A model generated the notes under the pieces. The model did not search any database, was not told where the DNA came from, and saw only the letters and a list, made by a program, of their open reading frames with translations. A DNA stretch of 64,000 bases from Sipunculus nudus. Taxonomy: Eukaryota; Annelida; Sipuncula; Golfingiida; Sipunculidae. How positions within the stretch are numbered: the first letter of the stretch is position 1; every line of letters starts with the position of its first letter. Location of the stretch: assembly GCA_026874595.1 (NCBI GenBank), contig CM049316.1, forward strand, positions 37,061,695 to 37,125,694, in the 5' to 3' direction. A program made the translations under genes and the position numbers. This document shows positions 28,521 to 41,289 of this stretch, in pieces.

Positions 28521-29385
28521 ACGTCTGTCCTTGACCTCAAGCCGTAAATGGTCATATCGACTAGTTTGACTTGGTCTGTAAAAATGCGTCAGATGTGACG
28601 ATATGCATGTGTGAATACTGATCTCACTAATTTACCTATAACTGTGTAATAACCACCCTTTCACCTGTCCCAAACGACAGTAAATTGGTGGACAAATTAC
28701 GAAATAATCAATCACGATCATGCTATACTTGCTGATAGCTTGCAAAAGGTGTCCATGTTGATCAGCGAGGAAGCCTCAAGCATGAGCGAAGTGAGCATTA
28801 AAACTGATTCTTGGCATCGAGATACGGCTCAATATGTCACACTGCGTGGGAATCTGTTCATTTATAATTCTCTTGAGAAAACTGCACTGACACACCGATG
28901 TTGTAGAAGAGGAGAGAGAAGCCCGGGCTCGTCACATATTCAATCAGACCATCCAGGAGCCTTGAATTTATCTGAGGCTTCACTTCCTTCATCAGGAATA
29001 AACACCCACAGGGGTGCAGTATCATCTCCTGTTTAACGCTCTACAACACATGTGGACGTGACTTGTGTATCTGAACAAACTTGAGAGAGACAAATTTACC
29101 TTTGTGGATAAAGATAATTCTGCTATCGATTTAAGCAACAGAAATAGACGGGAGCGTCAATATAGGATGGAATAGGGGTATATATTCCCCGCCCCAAACT
29201 TTGCCCAAGGCGGGATGGTCTATGTATTCATCCACTCTGATATTCAGAGAATAACATTTCTATGTTAGAAATGAAATATATAAAAAATTAGAATAATTGA
29301 CTTTGATTCCATATATGACTTTACTGTGAAACATTATTGATCTAAACCTGATTTAGAATTAACATTTACTAAGAACATAAAACCT
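28521..29385. other. Unique tract, one unrecognised 98-codon frame
   Basis: The frame at 28740-29036 is Ser-rich and hydrophilic and has no domain I can name. Without splice or promoter context I leave it uncalled. The remainder is non-repetitive. Confidence 0.35.
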
Positions 29386-29598
29386 CAAGTAAATAACCTC
29401 TGCTATGTGGGCACCATTTGGACTGGCAACTTACTCCTGGGACTGGGAAAAACTGCCCCTTTATAGAGGTGCTTATTATATGAAGGTCATAACTACAACA
29501 TAAATAATTATGGACGAGAATAAGCTATACTGTCAAAAACAGTCCACTTCAAAGAGGTGACCACTGTATAGAGGTGCCCACTGGGTAAGATTCACTTG
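29386..29598. mobile_element. Candidate TIR element related to the 42433 MITE
   Basis: The left end caagtaaat and the right end attcacttg form an imperfect inverted repeat. The interior repeats gaggtg / agaggtgccc words like those inside the MITE at 42433 (gaggtgtcc, gaggtgccc). About 213 bases and non-coding. Termini are approximate. Confidence 0.45.
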
Positions 29599-29731
29599 TA
29601 CATATACATATACTTATGACCGACTCTATAAATCTATCATTAATTATAGACACATTTAATTATTTAATATCATTAATACCAGCAAGTTACATGTGCACAT
29701 TGCACAAGATAATACCAAAAGATGTCACCTG

Positions 29732-30572
29732 TGTTACAGGTGCCCCTTTTATTGTGAGCAGCGGTCTTACAGATGTTTTTTTTTATTGTGCACACGGATG
29801 TTCCATGTGTTGTTGGCGTTTCGTTCGTGTAGCACGCGTGGCTCGTTGCCGTGGCAGCGTCGCCTGGCCGGGCCGGTTTGGCCCGCGTGTGAACACTGAC
29901 ACGGCGTTCTCTGTTCTAGTATGTTTTTTGAGCGTGAGTACTGTGTATTATGTTAGATTCTTTAGACTGTTCGAGAAGTGGAAAATTCTCGGCTTGGGGC
30001 GAAAAGTTATAAATAGGGGGCTGAGTTTTAGAACAGAGAGAGAGGTGAGGGAATATTCCTGCGGACACAGAAGCGTGTATGTCAGTTTGTGGGACCTAAT
30101 CCGATAAGTGCGGCAATTATAGATTTTTATCAGATTTACTTCTGGATTTTGTGACGAATCTTATTTGGTCTTCAGTTTACTTTCTGGATTGTTACAAGTT
30201 CTTTACATTGGACTGTTATTCTCCGAGAGAATTTGTTTGAACTTTTCATCCGGCTTATACATTTTAAAGGACGTATCGCTGTGACAGAGGTTGTATCCAG
30301 GTACTGTGCACTTTGTTTATTTTACTGTGTGATTGTATTGATTTGTTGTTATACTGCTGTTATACTGTGTAATTGTATTGATTTAGTGTAATGTAATGTT
30401 AGGGTTGTTTTAAGAATAGTTACAGTTATTTGTTAACAAAAAACACTGACTTCTTTATTCATTCCCCTTGACATTTCACGCTGCCTAGTGTTACAGAATC
30501 TGAATTTTATCTCCTTGACAAATTAATGTTCATCACGCATACGTGATCTGCTGATATTAGGTAACCGTAACA
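29732..30572 (+). mobile_element. Solo LTR, copy B
   Basis: An 841-bp copy of the LTR at 21696, same orientation, TGTTAC to GTAACA. It is flanked by a perfect 4-bp target duplication, cctg at 29728-29731 and 30573-30576. No internal gypsy sequence adjoins it, so it is a solo LTR left by LTR-LTR recombination. It has the start duplication seen in copy A. The TATA box is intact at 30008-30016. The polyadenylation hexamer is lost. Confidence 0.88.
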
Positions 30573-33110
30573 CCTGATATTGACTTTAGCCTCCAATCAG
30601 GAGCCAAAACTGATAAAGCAGGAATATAACCGTTAAGATGATGTGTTACTACCAGCATTCTGATTTTAAGGGTTTTATGTTGGGGGGGGGGGGGGGGTTA
30701 GCAAGACTATTTCAGAAGTCCTTTGACGTTAGGGTATCTGAACTGTGTTTCAAGCATGTTAAACAAATAATTCATGTGTCCCTTATTTTTAAAATAAAAC
30801 TACTGCGCTTGAACCCTTGATACATGCATATTAGGGAGTTCTGCATCTCATGATATGGATTCGTTGTTTTTACTGATAAGTGATAGCAATATTTTAAAAC
30901 ATTCCATAGTGACGGTAAAGGTGACTCTTGGCATCATGCTAAACATAAGTATCCCAGATGTTTTCTGTCTGAGGTGTTAACTTAATTTTTATAATTCTGA
31001 ATTTATTACTTTTCAAGATTGAAATTAACATGACGCTTTTCGTCAATAAAAGGCTTCTCGTTTATCGAGGCGGCCACTTTTCTTGCGAAAGAAACATAAA
31101 TGGTGCAAATAACCTAAACTAAGGATTTACATCCGCCAACATTCTGCTTCACCAGATCCGGAACAGTACTTGGATCCTGATCAATCTGTTTATGTGTGTG
31201 TTACGAAATCGAAGTAGATACATATATCTGAATCACAACCGAGAGGTATATTTATCACGCAATTTCTCTATGTCCACACTCCGCAATATCCATTTTTGTA
31301 TTTGAAGTGCCAGGTAGATGGTCCTAAGGGGGTCATTTCCCAGATTCGTGCTGTTCCTTTGCAATTTGACATTATTTCGAAGCCCGATCCATCATGCAAG
31401 ATCTATGCCACCATTAAGCATTCAGCCGGTGAAAATGACTCATGGCAGAAACGACGCCAGAGGCTGAACCTATAGCACATTCAAAAACCGCACCAGGTAA
31501 TCCAGGCCAAACTCGCGCGGACCTACCACAGCAGAAGAACGGGTAATTTGCTTGTGTAGTTAATATAGTTTCAGCTTGCTACAAAAGCACACAACGATAA
31601 TATATAGAGTTTCATATCTCAATAAAGTCATTTAGTATAATATAAGCTGAAATGATGCAGTAGGGATGGCCATTCGGAAAAAAAAACTGCATTATAACAT
31701 TCATAAAATTGTTCATGTTGCGTAACATGTTACAAGTCCAAATCAAGTACGAACTTCGCAGTATTGTATTTTGGAGAGATCAAGTAAACATGTAGGTTTA
31801 TTTCTTTTTCAGTGAATCCAGCTATGATAAATATAAAATATAAATATTAATATTTACGGTGAAATGTTCTACATAACAATGTAAAACAACTGAAGGTAAA
31901 TATTTGAATTATGATAACAACATAATGATCGGTTTAAGCTAAACTTACGTTAATGAGTCTACCCTAGATTATTACAATAATCATTGTCATAACCATAATC
32001 ATATTCATAAGCATAGCCAAATATTGTGATTGTTATTTTTTTATCAGTAGAATATTTACTATATATATATGTGTGTGTGTGTGTATATATTCGAAATAGG
32101 GAAGTAGTATATATTAGAACATTCAGAGATCATAACACTTCGATATTGTTGCAAAGACACAATTACGTTATTTTGTTTTTTAGTGCCATCAGTCTTTCTT
32201 ATCAGATTTAGTTTATATAAAACAAAATAACGCATTCCGGACGCCGTGACCGTTCATCATGAAAAACGGTACCTGCATAGAAAGAAAAGGTTTCAAGTGA
32301 CGACCTCGGAAGTTTGTCAGGGTTTCCTTCTAATAGCCTATTGAGACCACTGACAATAACCCTCATACAAATCCCCTTGATCTCTATGGCAACCCAATAT
32401 ACAGCGACTTGTTCATCTTACGTAACTGAGTATCTTCGTTGAATTAGTTTTCCGTTGTATTGTGGGTGCTCCTTTGAAACCCTAAACCTTTCTTCCCGAT
32501 TCATGTGATATACATTTACCGCCCTGCATTATCTTGGATAATCAATGTTTTCTCCTTGCTTTATTGTTATCGAGAGATTTTTAATATTAATCTCTGTATC
32601 TAATTTCGAATTTTGCTGTCCACCGGTTGCAGCACATCATTATTGTTATTGTTATTTTCTTCAGAGGAAATGTCTCCAAAATATTCAAAACGTAGTAATC
32701 AGTAAAAGTAAAAATGATTTACAAAACAATTTTTCTAACAGAAGCAATTGTTACATGTTAATTGTCGTAATGGTATTAAGTCTACCTGATAATAGAAATT
32801 ATAATGATAATAATAAAAATAATAAAAATAATAAAAATAATATTTATTATAATAAAAATACTTTTATAATAACTATTATTATATTACTATTATTATTATT
32901 ATTCATAACCAAAATCAAAATAATCATGATAATCCTGGTTGCTGTGGTTATTTTATTTTAGGAAATATTCGAAATATTACGGAACAAATAAAATCATCCG
33001 TAAAAACTGAGCCAGCACAAGAGAATGTTGTTCAGACTGAAGCAATTGTAACATGTCCAAAAGTTAACATGGTGTTTTGTGTGTCTGTCTGATCAAAACT
33101 AATAGGCAGG
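30573..33110. other. Mostly unique tract with simple repeats
   Basis: Includes a 16-base G run (30682-30697), a (TA)(TG)(TA) stretch (32059-32090) and an AAT/ATT-rich patch (about 32800-32910). No gene or transposon terminus recognised. The 138-codon frame at 32545-32961 ends in Asn/Lys/Ile repeats from the AAT patch and is not credible as a gene. Confidence 0.5.
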
Positions 33111-33143
33111 CCTTATTTCCAATCCCCGGGAGTGGAAATAAGG
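33111..33143. repeat. Perfect 11-bp inverted repeat (hairpin)
   Basis: The arm ccttatttcca at 33111-33121 pairs perfectly with tggaaataagg at 33133-33143 across a GC-rich 11-base loop. A third copy of the arm motif, cttatttcca, follows at 33148-33157. Confidence 0.6.
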
Positions 33144-33159
33144 GATGCTTATTTCCATC

Positions 33160-34487
33160 CCCCTTGTGATAAAAGCTGGTAAGATCTTGAATATTTTGGC
33201 AGTTTAAGTGAAATTAACTTTGGTGTTCATTCTTTCCAGTGATAAAGGTAGTTTAATCATTTTTTTTATCCTCTATCAAGTATTTCTATAGACGCAATAG
33301 GGACACACAGTAAAACATATCTAGAACTGAGGTCTTTAAAAAAATAAGTTTTTCAGTTTTTTATAATAGAATGCATTTTATCAAATGCATTTAACATCAA
33401 AGTTTAAGACATAAATGATATGCAGAGCATCCACTGACAATTATATTACATTTATAGTGCTAAAAAAAAATTCAAGACATAGATTATATTTTTTTGCATT
33501 GCCAAATAAATTTTGTTGGTCAAGTTGTTTAATAATTTTTTAAATTTATATATGGATCATCAGAACTAACTTAAAGTAGCACATAGGGGGTGAGGAAGAT
33601 TTCGACATTACTTGATAATCAGCTGAAGGTCCTTATTAGTAGACTGTTTGCACCTCATTAGTATTCCTGCGGTCTTTAAAACCTTACGGTACTCTACTGT
33701 GTGTGGTGACCGCAGCGGGTTGTGACCAATGCTTTAGTGAGCTCTGGTTTTGTGTCCATATGCTCAGACTGGCGCTATCAGCTTTTGGCTAAGCATACCA
33801 GGTAAAGCCGAGACAGTCAAATTGAACAGGTACCTGTAACCTGGAAGGTTGTTTCAGTAATTTACAATACAACTGATTTCATCTTAAAACATTTTAAATG
33901 ATGTTACTGTGCTGTCAAAACAGGCGAAAAACTACTGGAACTTTGATTAAATGAAAAATTAAGATAAAAATGTAACATAGGGTGCTTTAAGACCATTGTC
34001 ACTATACTGATTAGATAGATATGAATCTCAAGGTAAGCCCAATAACATCCATTTTTATGTTAATATATATATTCCTCAATGTTATCATATAGAGCTGCTG
34101 TAAATGAATATATATTCTATAACAAATGCTAATCTGTTCCATCTAATATGGGGATTGGTAATGCCTAGGGGGAGTGAAAGCATCTTCCATACAAATAATA
34201 TTACCGCTAAGTGTACATTTATTGGTGTTCCCCCTCTGTATGCAAATGTATCACACGTATAATGTTCCAGGTGATCAGCGATATGACGTGTGTCAAATAG
34301 GGCCCCGCATTTAACTCAGGGACAGTGACATGAGGTCTAACCAGGCCGCTTTGTAGATATTCATTATAACCGATGTTTGCCTTTTCCAAAAGAAGTACGT
34401 TATTATATTCCGTACAATTTCTGACATTAATCCAGTGAACAATGTCATTATAACTACATCTGACTGTCTTACTGTCTTCAAGAAACC
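33160..34487. other. Unique AT-rich tract, nothing recognised
   Basis: No gene, RNA or repeat boundary seen. Confidence 0.5.
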
Positions 34488-34569
34488 GGGGGGGGGGGGG
34501 GGGGGGGGGGTTGATGAGTATTTATGTATATTGATATTGGGTCCAGATGTTTTTATAGTGGGGTCGAGT

Positions 34570-34611
<42 letters not shown>
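34488..34611. repeat. Poly(G)23 followed by (AT)n microsatellite
   Basis: 23 consecutive G bases (34488-34510), then 63 bases later about 19 AT units (34574-34611). Long G runs are quadruplex-capable and error-prone in sequencing, so the length is uncertain. Confidence 0.9.
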
Positions 34612-34619
<8 letters not shown>

Positions 34620-35697
34620 CCAGGCGCTCTGGGGTATGAGGGTTTAAATAGCTCCCCTTCTCCTCTTGGGCAGTACTTTCCTAAATTTTAAAGCTAGTCT
34701 CTATGCCCCACTTTCCCTCAGTTAACTATTCATCCTCTCCATTTTTAAAATCCTGGAAAGGACGTCAGACAATCTGTCACTTTTGTTGAATTTCTTCACA
34801 TTCTTCATGTATTTTTAAATAATGAGAAATACAAAATCAATAGTTATTTATCAAAAAAAAAGATTACTTCTTCTGAAATGACGTCTTTCCTGCCATATTC
34901 AACGAATTATTTATTGGTTATTTGTGTATATTTTCCGCAAAAATAACACCAGCTTACCTTAAAAGGCATAAAATAACTAATGGAATTACGATTCTCTTAG
35001 CAAACAATTAGCAACACCCATTTAAAGTGGCATAACCAAATAAAGTTCATTTAGTTGACCTCAATCCAAACCGGGAATGGAAAGTTTTCTTGATGGAAAC
35101 ACTTTTTTTCTTTTATTAAGGTTTCATTGTAAAGGTGAAATGAATGCTAAGAGAAGCCTTTCATTGCCGAAAGGTTCTTGCCACCAATAAGGAAACATGA
35201 CAACAGTAATTCAGTTCCCTTTTCTGCGACAGGTTATTTAGAATCGTGGACGGAATGTTTTGTGAGCACTTTAAGGTTCAAACTTACCGTGCGTGAGATC
35301 GGGGCAGGAAATTATAAAATTAGGTGTGATTTCCACAATAAATGATTAAAAATTTGAGGAGGATCTACTTTTTTTGAAAATCCTGATCAGTGCAACAACA
35401 GAAGTTATTCGACAAGTATGACACGTACAAATTACCTTTGCAAAACGTTATTCCACAAATCGGGTAAGCGATTATGATCCTTTTATTTTTGGCAGTTCTT
35501 AGAAAATGACTGACAGCATAAAACAATGATATCCTTTTAGTTGCGATCTTTGATTAATTAGTCTTGATTCTGCATTTCCTCATTATTTTAAAGAATAAGC
35601 AGATCATGAAGAAATTCAACAAAAGTGCATGACAGATCGTGGATTTACTAACATGGTAGTCATTTAATTTCGAAGCTCCGGAAATCAATGAAGAACA
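34612..35697. other. Unique tract, nothing recognised
   Basis: No coding, RNA or mobile feature is visible. Confidence 0.5.
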
Positions 35698-35770
35698 GTC
35701 AGGGCGGATTCAGGAGTTGGGAAAGGGAAGGATAAATCTTACTTATTTTTTTAATAAACGAGATTAAGTG
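35698..35770 (+). mobile_element. hAT-like terminus, CAGGGGCGGATC family
   Basis: The sequence cagggcggattcaggagtt is one base short of, and otherwise close to, the CAGGGGCGGATC terminus shared with 56626 and (inverted) 61960. The matching right end was not identified, so the extent is nominal. Non-coding. Confidence 0.45.
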
Positions 35771-37766
35771 AGATATTCGGATTCCGGACCTTTGGGGCTA
35801 TGAAGATAAAGGAACGATCACAGACATTCATATGGGCCTTTGTATTTTAAGAAGACCGAATTTAAGAATACAGACCGACAGAGTGCGGCTCAATGGAATT
35901 TCAAAGATAACTTCGAAAGTACTTAGGTAATATATTCTTCTGAAACAACGCCACTAAGGCCACCAGTACTATACCACCACTAACTTTTTTCTGACTTATG
36001 TTCCAATTTAACTACCAATGATTAATGCAAGATTCGTATCAGGCAAGGCAATGCTGAAAGTTGTTGCACCGATGTTATTTGTATTTAAAATTTGGGTGTA
36101 TATATTCTGGCCCCACAGTTACATTGGGTTGGCACACGGTATCATATGACAGCTTCCACTTAAAAGCTGTTAAAGTAAACACTTCGCAAACTTTTACATG
36201 TTCATAACGTTCACATAGCTAAAGTGGGCATTTAGTTTACTTGCGTACAAATATAGGTCATGCCCCTGGTAGAGCATAATGTATTAAATAGATATAAGAA
36301 AAATATAAGATACTTGATGTAATCTGCAACTACGAATACAGTTGAGACATCTGTCCATATAGTATGTCAAATAATATGACAATATGACATCATAATATTT
36401 GGTTGTATCGTAATGAATTTTTAAAGGATCATTGGAAAACCATAAATTATCATGATAATAATTTATCGATACTCAACCAATAAAGTGGACCCTAAAGCGA
36501 AGCGACAATATCATGAATTCAGTTTGATCATGAGCCGACGCTTAAACCCTTAAGCATTTCGTTGATAGTAAAACGGATATTCCAACAATGTTATTACTTT
36601 AGGCTCGTTTGTGAAGGCTTATTGGTTTATTTACCATGGCTGCCTGAGATATAATCGTAAAAACTAGCTGCAATTTGTTCATGAATCTTATCGTTATTTT
36701 CATAAAATGAGAGACGCGGGCGGGCCGCTCTACATTTACAGTTATAATATATCAAATATTGTCTCTGTCAGATCTGGAGTCACGTGACCCGACGAAGTCA
36801 GAATGTTATTTTTTTTTATTATGAGGAATTTCATGAAACAGGTATCGTTCGATCAATACAGTGCGAAAGTCTGTTTCATTTTATATCAAATTTAAAATAA
36901 ATTTTTATCTATCAGGTTGCTTACCTTGAGATCGACAGCAATTAATTTCAGAATAAAGTAAAATTCAACTGAAAAACAAACTGAAATATCTATTCAAAAC
37001 AAATGTTATGAATGCTATCGGTCACATAACATTTATGATCAAGTTAAAACTAAATAAACTCCTCGGGAGTAGTAAACATTCGACATTTGATACCAATAAA
37101 CTGGAAAGAGGACAGATGACGTTTAATCAGCTGTTAGAATATTAGCAAAAATATATATCATCAATTTCCCAGGAAATAAAAATAATGAAAACACACTTTT
37201 TGACAATTAAAATAATCAACAGAAAACTCAGCCATCCTCTTGCAATAACTGAAGAACAGAAAGGACGCAGGATGCAATTCCACTTGTTGCTTAACAAGGA
37301 GCTTCGGATATCCATTCGGAATGGAGCGCACGCATTAATCATCAGTTTGGTCCGTATCGGAAATTTCAGATAAAGGAACATTCTACGCTGAGCCTTCCAT
37401 TAACTCTCAGCGTGTTAGCTGGTGCAAAATATCTGAACCTTGCGTACTCTTAAATCTGGGAGGGGGTGGGGGTGGGAATAGGAACTAACTTAATGAAACT
37501 GAAGAGCTACTGCAAACATGTAAGGACATGCATATGATACCGTTTTATCATTTTAATAGTGCTTTTGTGCCTTTTAGAGGACGTGTTAAACTAATGGACA
37601 CAATCAACGCTACACCGAGTGACGCAGTGGGCGTGCCCCTTTTTTCGACCAAAATATTCTTGAAAATAGAAAAATATACCTAATATACCGGAAAGCACTC
37701 AGGATTTTGCGTCGCACCGTCGTTTTTTTTCTTAGACTTCTGCATGCGATATCTGTTTATTAAGCA
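35771..37766. other. Unique tract without recognisable genes
   Basis: A near-palindrome, ataaattatcatgataata-atttat, lies at 36442-36468. Two overlapping frames on opposite strands at 37142-37381 are of similar length and show no family signature. Nothing else seen. Confidence 0.45.
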
Positions 37767-37790
37767 CCCCCCCCCCCCCCCCCCCCCCCC
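37767..37790. repeat. Poly(C)24 run
   Basis: 24 consecutive C bases, the complement of the poly(G) type at 34488. Quadruplex-capable on the minus strand. Confidence 0.9.
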
Positions 37791-38329
37791 ACGGCCCTAT
37801 ACTGGCAATTACCGGCACACTTGTTTAGCTGTGCCTTTTTAAATATATATGTGAAAACGGGGAGCACTGTAAATCAGGAAAGTAAAAGTATTTTTTTTAT
37901 ATTTTACCTCTTAGTTACCACTCCCACTGTGACAGATGGAGAATGCCCTTTTGAATCATATTTCTGAACATTCGTGAGGGCATTTCGAAGAAATTCTATA
38001 AAATTTCTTTTTTTTTTCATTATGCAGGAATGCTCTGAGCTTGTATGACCTGTCCTGTCCTTTTAGGTAAATTTTCCTATCAATGTAGTCTGACCTGAAG
38101 TGATGGCCTGAGGTTTAATCGAAATCGTGACAAGAACAGATGTTTTCAGGTAATGGACCATCAGACATCTTCAACTGATCAGTCATTGGAAATATAACTA
38201 TATAAACCCCAGCAACGGTATTCACTGTAGGGATGGCCTGAGCAAAAATACGTACCCCTGCCCCTATTGTCTCATTTAATCTTTAGCGTAGTTGTGTTTC
38301 CGTTTATAAGTCTACACTGGCTTTCTAGA

Positions 38330-38520
38330 GGGATTTAGGACCCGAATCTACGTTTTTAGTGACTTGGACTCGATGGTTTTGGACTCGTTCTCGGGTACAG
38401 AGGTACGGATTCCGTCTCCAGTTCATTAGAAAAAACGAAGTCACAAGCTTTGAAGATTTGTATTCAGTGGCGTCAATTCTTTTAAGGGTCGGGGAGGATG
38501 AATCGGAATCGGAGACTGGT
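38330..38520. repeat. gactcgg-type dispersed repeat, copy 1
   Basis: Contains repeated gacttggactcg / ggactcg / aatcggaatcgga words in a loose 6-base periodicity. Similar blocks occur at 39154-39290 and 49500-49625. Its 104-codon open frame (38359-38673) runs into the adjacent TA array and is not a gene. Confidence 0.5.
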
Positions 38521-38545
38521 GAAAGTTTAGAAATCTTTTTAATAA

Positions 38546-38554
38546 ACACACACA

Positions 38555-38601
<47 letters not shown>
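38546..38601. repeat. (CA)n-(TA)n compound microsatellite
   Basis: A short CA run, then about 22 TA units. It abuts the dispersed repeat on its left. Confidence 0.9.
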
Positions 38602-38604
<3 letters not shown>

Positions 38605-38699
38605 TATGTGTTTGTGTGTAAACCTTTTATTGTCTGTTTGGCACACTTGATATATATCAATAGACTGTTGTGAATTAACAGTGTTGTTTTTCTTCAGAG

Positions 38700-38755
<56 letters not shown>
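38700..38755. repeat. (TA)n microsatellite
   Basis: About 27 TA units, only 100 bases from the preceding TA array. Confidence 0.92.
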
Positions 38756-38761
<6 letters not shown>

Positions 38762-39153
38762 CACTTTTATATTATGTTTGAAAAAATAATGTTTTATATG
38801 GTTCCACTAAAGGAAAATTCTTAACCTAACTGATATCATGTCATTCATATTAATAGGAAACTCAGGAATGGTACCAAAGTCTATAATTCTAATTATTAAC
38901 ATGTTTATTTTCAATAAGTAAATATTATTAACTGAATAGCGGGCCGGGGTTTTGATTACATTACCCCCCCCCCCCACTTTACTAAAACCTGGGGGATATA
39001 TACTCCACATCCCAATCTATATTGAAGCCCCTGTGTGTATTTACACATAAAAAAAGCTCTCCACCGGGAGCTATACCATATATAAATATATGATGATTTC
39101 AAATTTCCCTTATAAATTTGCTTAAATAAGGTGGTTTACATTGGACATGGGTC

Positions 39154-39290
39154 TGCATTCGGGTTCCAAGTGACTCGGAATCGGAGAATGTGGCCTTGGT
39201 CTTAAACCTCAGTGACTAGGACCTGGACTCGATCAGCTCGGACTTGGAGGGTGTGACTCGACTACATCATTGGGTTTCCGAAAGTACTGA
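39154..39290 (+). repeat. gactcgg-type dispersed repeat, copy 2
   Basis: Shares tcgggttccaa, tcgga, cttgg-cttaa, ggac-tggact and ggtgtg in the same order with 49515-49615. This shows common origin with copy 3. Confidence 0.6.
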
Positions 39291-39551
39291 TGTGGCGTTT
39301 AACACAGTTTCGCGATCAGGACTACTAAAAGATGAGTTAAAATTTGGCACGCATATTCTTCAAGGGAATGGCACTGATGTAGCGTACTTTGAGGAATGCA
39401 AATTTGATACAATCAATCAATAAACACATGTAAAAACTCACACAGGTCTTATTGGAAAATAAATAATTGGTACATCATAAGTTGACTTATTAAGGTCAGT
39501 ATCAAGAAGAAACTGCGTAAGAACACGTGCTTTGGTGTTTGTTTTTTCATA

Positions 39552-39577
39552 TGAGAGAGAGAGAGAGAGAGAGAGAG
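39552..39577. repeat. (GA)n microsatellite
   Basis: Thirteen GA units. Confidence 0.9.
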
Positions 39578-40003
39578 TTATGCTTCCAAGTCGTTTTCTT
39601 GTCTCACTTAAAAATAATTAAATTATAAATTCTGAAGTCACCCTGGAAAAAAAATTTATATAGTTTCAAAACTTATTGCCATTGATGTGACTGATGAGCC
39701 CGTGGAATCACTGCATGTGAGTAGGCCGAACTTGAAGCTAATTACGAATTACTCGTGAAAGAGTTACCGAAGATTTATTAACAAAAAAGCAAACCTATAA
39801 GTAAGATCTATGGTTTCATAGCTGTGAGTTCTTTCCGAAGAAGACTTGTTGTGTAATACATTAATATTGCATATTTTCTATCGGGCCTTATCTGATTATA
39901 AACATGCTGCGGGCAACGCCGGGAGCATATTTAATAACGAATCTTTAATTCCATGAAACATTTACGCGAAATCCAGTGATCCAAACATTTGCATTTCGCC
40001 TAA

Positions 40004-40537
40004 TGGGCCGGTGTAGCGATTTCAGATTATCCCCACTCCAGATGAACGTACGAGATTACGTTGGTTGAATCGGCGTATATGGTATATGTTTATGTAATGT
40101 AATGCATGCCTACCGATTTTTCGTGCAGATTACCATATTTTTCCGATCATTTTGGGCACTTCTCATTTTGTTTCCAGGACTGTTATTGGCGTAAGGAATG
40201 ATAAAAAGAAGAAATCTGAGTTTTAGATTTTGAACCAGCCGATCTTTCCGGTTCCGTCATCACATCTAGCGATAAAAATCGGCCGGAAAATCAGTAGATG
40301 GGATGTCGGCTTAATATTATGCGACAATTGTTATTATACTAATTAATATATCTTAAATGAAAAGCATAAGAATTTAATGTATTAATGTATTAAACCATCG
40401 CTGGGGTAATCTGAACAGTGCTAGGGTATCCTGAAAATATGTTCAGGCTACAAAAGGGGTGATCTGAATTCAGTTTCAGATTACTGGAGGGGGGATACCA
40501 TTGAATGGGGGAAATCTGAAGTCTATACACCGGGCCA
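40004..40537. mobile_element. Non-autonomous TIR element with subterminal repeats
   Basis: The left end (tgggccggtgtagcgatttc) and the reverse complement of the right end (tggcccggtgtatagacttc) match over about 35 bases with few mismatches. The element is some 534 bp long. Copies of a ggg-aatctgaa motif crowd the termini: one in the left arm (40020-40034, inverted) and five in the right arm between 40402 and 40519, in both orientations. Clustered subterminal repeats of this kind are typical of transposase binding regions in hAT-like and related elements. No frame encodes a transposase. A clear target duplication was not found. Confidence 0.7.
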
Positions 40538-41087
40538 GCATTCCATTAAGTCAAATTGGAAGCAGGAATAATGCAGGCAAACGTATAATGATGTCTTACA
40601 GATTCGACAACTGAGTTATATAATGAATTTTTACAATTGTATCTGAGTAACTGGCCGATTCCTGTAATCTTAATTCAATTACATTTGACGTGCCCATGGG
40701 ACTTTGATTGTCATCAATGAGTTGATATTTGCTTATATTAACTTTATTCTGTAAACGATCATTTTTGCTATAATACGAATCATGGAATTAAACCTGATTT
40801 ATTCAAAGGCTAGGCCCCACCTGAAATTATTATACAATGTGGTCGAATTTTATGATAGTCCAATTACATACCGTTCATCACCAAATGCGCTCGACCCAAA
40901 AAGAAGACATATCTTATAACCAGTCATTTTAAATTGTTAACAGTTGATAAGGCACATCTGTTTGGCCGTGCCTATCCGGACACAACCCGTATAGAAAGTG
41001 ACGAAAGAGCACGGAAGATTCTCGTGAATATACTCAATCCTTTAGGGCCATCACCCACGAATCGCTTACAAGCATGCTTCCTAAATG

Positions 41088-41260
41088 TCCTTCCAACCAT
41101 GTCCAATCACCTATCGTCAAAGCGGGATGCAAAATAATGTTGACGTCCAATCGGACAGCGACGGAGCGGAATGAAAATAATACTTACGTCCTATCGGGCA
41201 GCGTCCCAGAAAAATACAAAACAATGCTTACGTCCTATCAGCTAGCGTCATTTAGAATGC
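41088..41260. repeat. ~43-bp minisatellite, about four units
   Basis: Units begin with aaaataatgttgacgtcc at 41131, aaaataatacttacgtcc at 41174 and aaaacaatgcttacgtcc at 41218. A partial unit precedes them. Period 43-44 bases. Each unit carries a (t)gacgtcc / tacgtcc word, and the first two a ccaatc word. The array ends directly at a TATA box. Confidence 0.75.
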
Positions 41261-41268
41261 TATAAAAG
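41260..41268 (+). promoter_or_regulatory. Candidate TATA box after minisatellite
   Basis: ctataaaag followed by a G run lies immediately after the last minisatellite unit, whose repeats contain CRE-like tgacgtc and CCAAT-like words. The layout resembles a core promoter, but no recognisable transcript follows, so this may be coincidence. Confidence 0.3.
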
Positions 41269-41289
41269 GGGGTGCTTTTCTCTTATAGG

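Noticed and set aside
32545-32961. 138-codon + strand frame
   Set aside because: The C-terminal half is Asn/Lys/Ile from an AAT-rich patch. The rest has no family resemblance.
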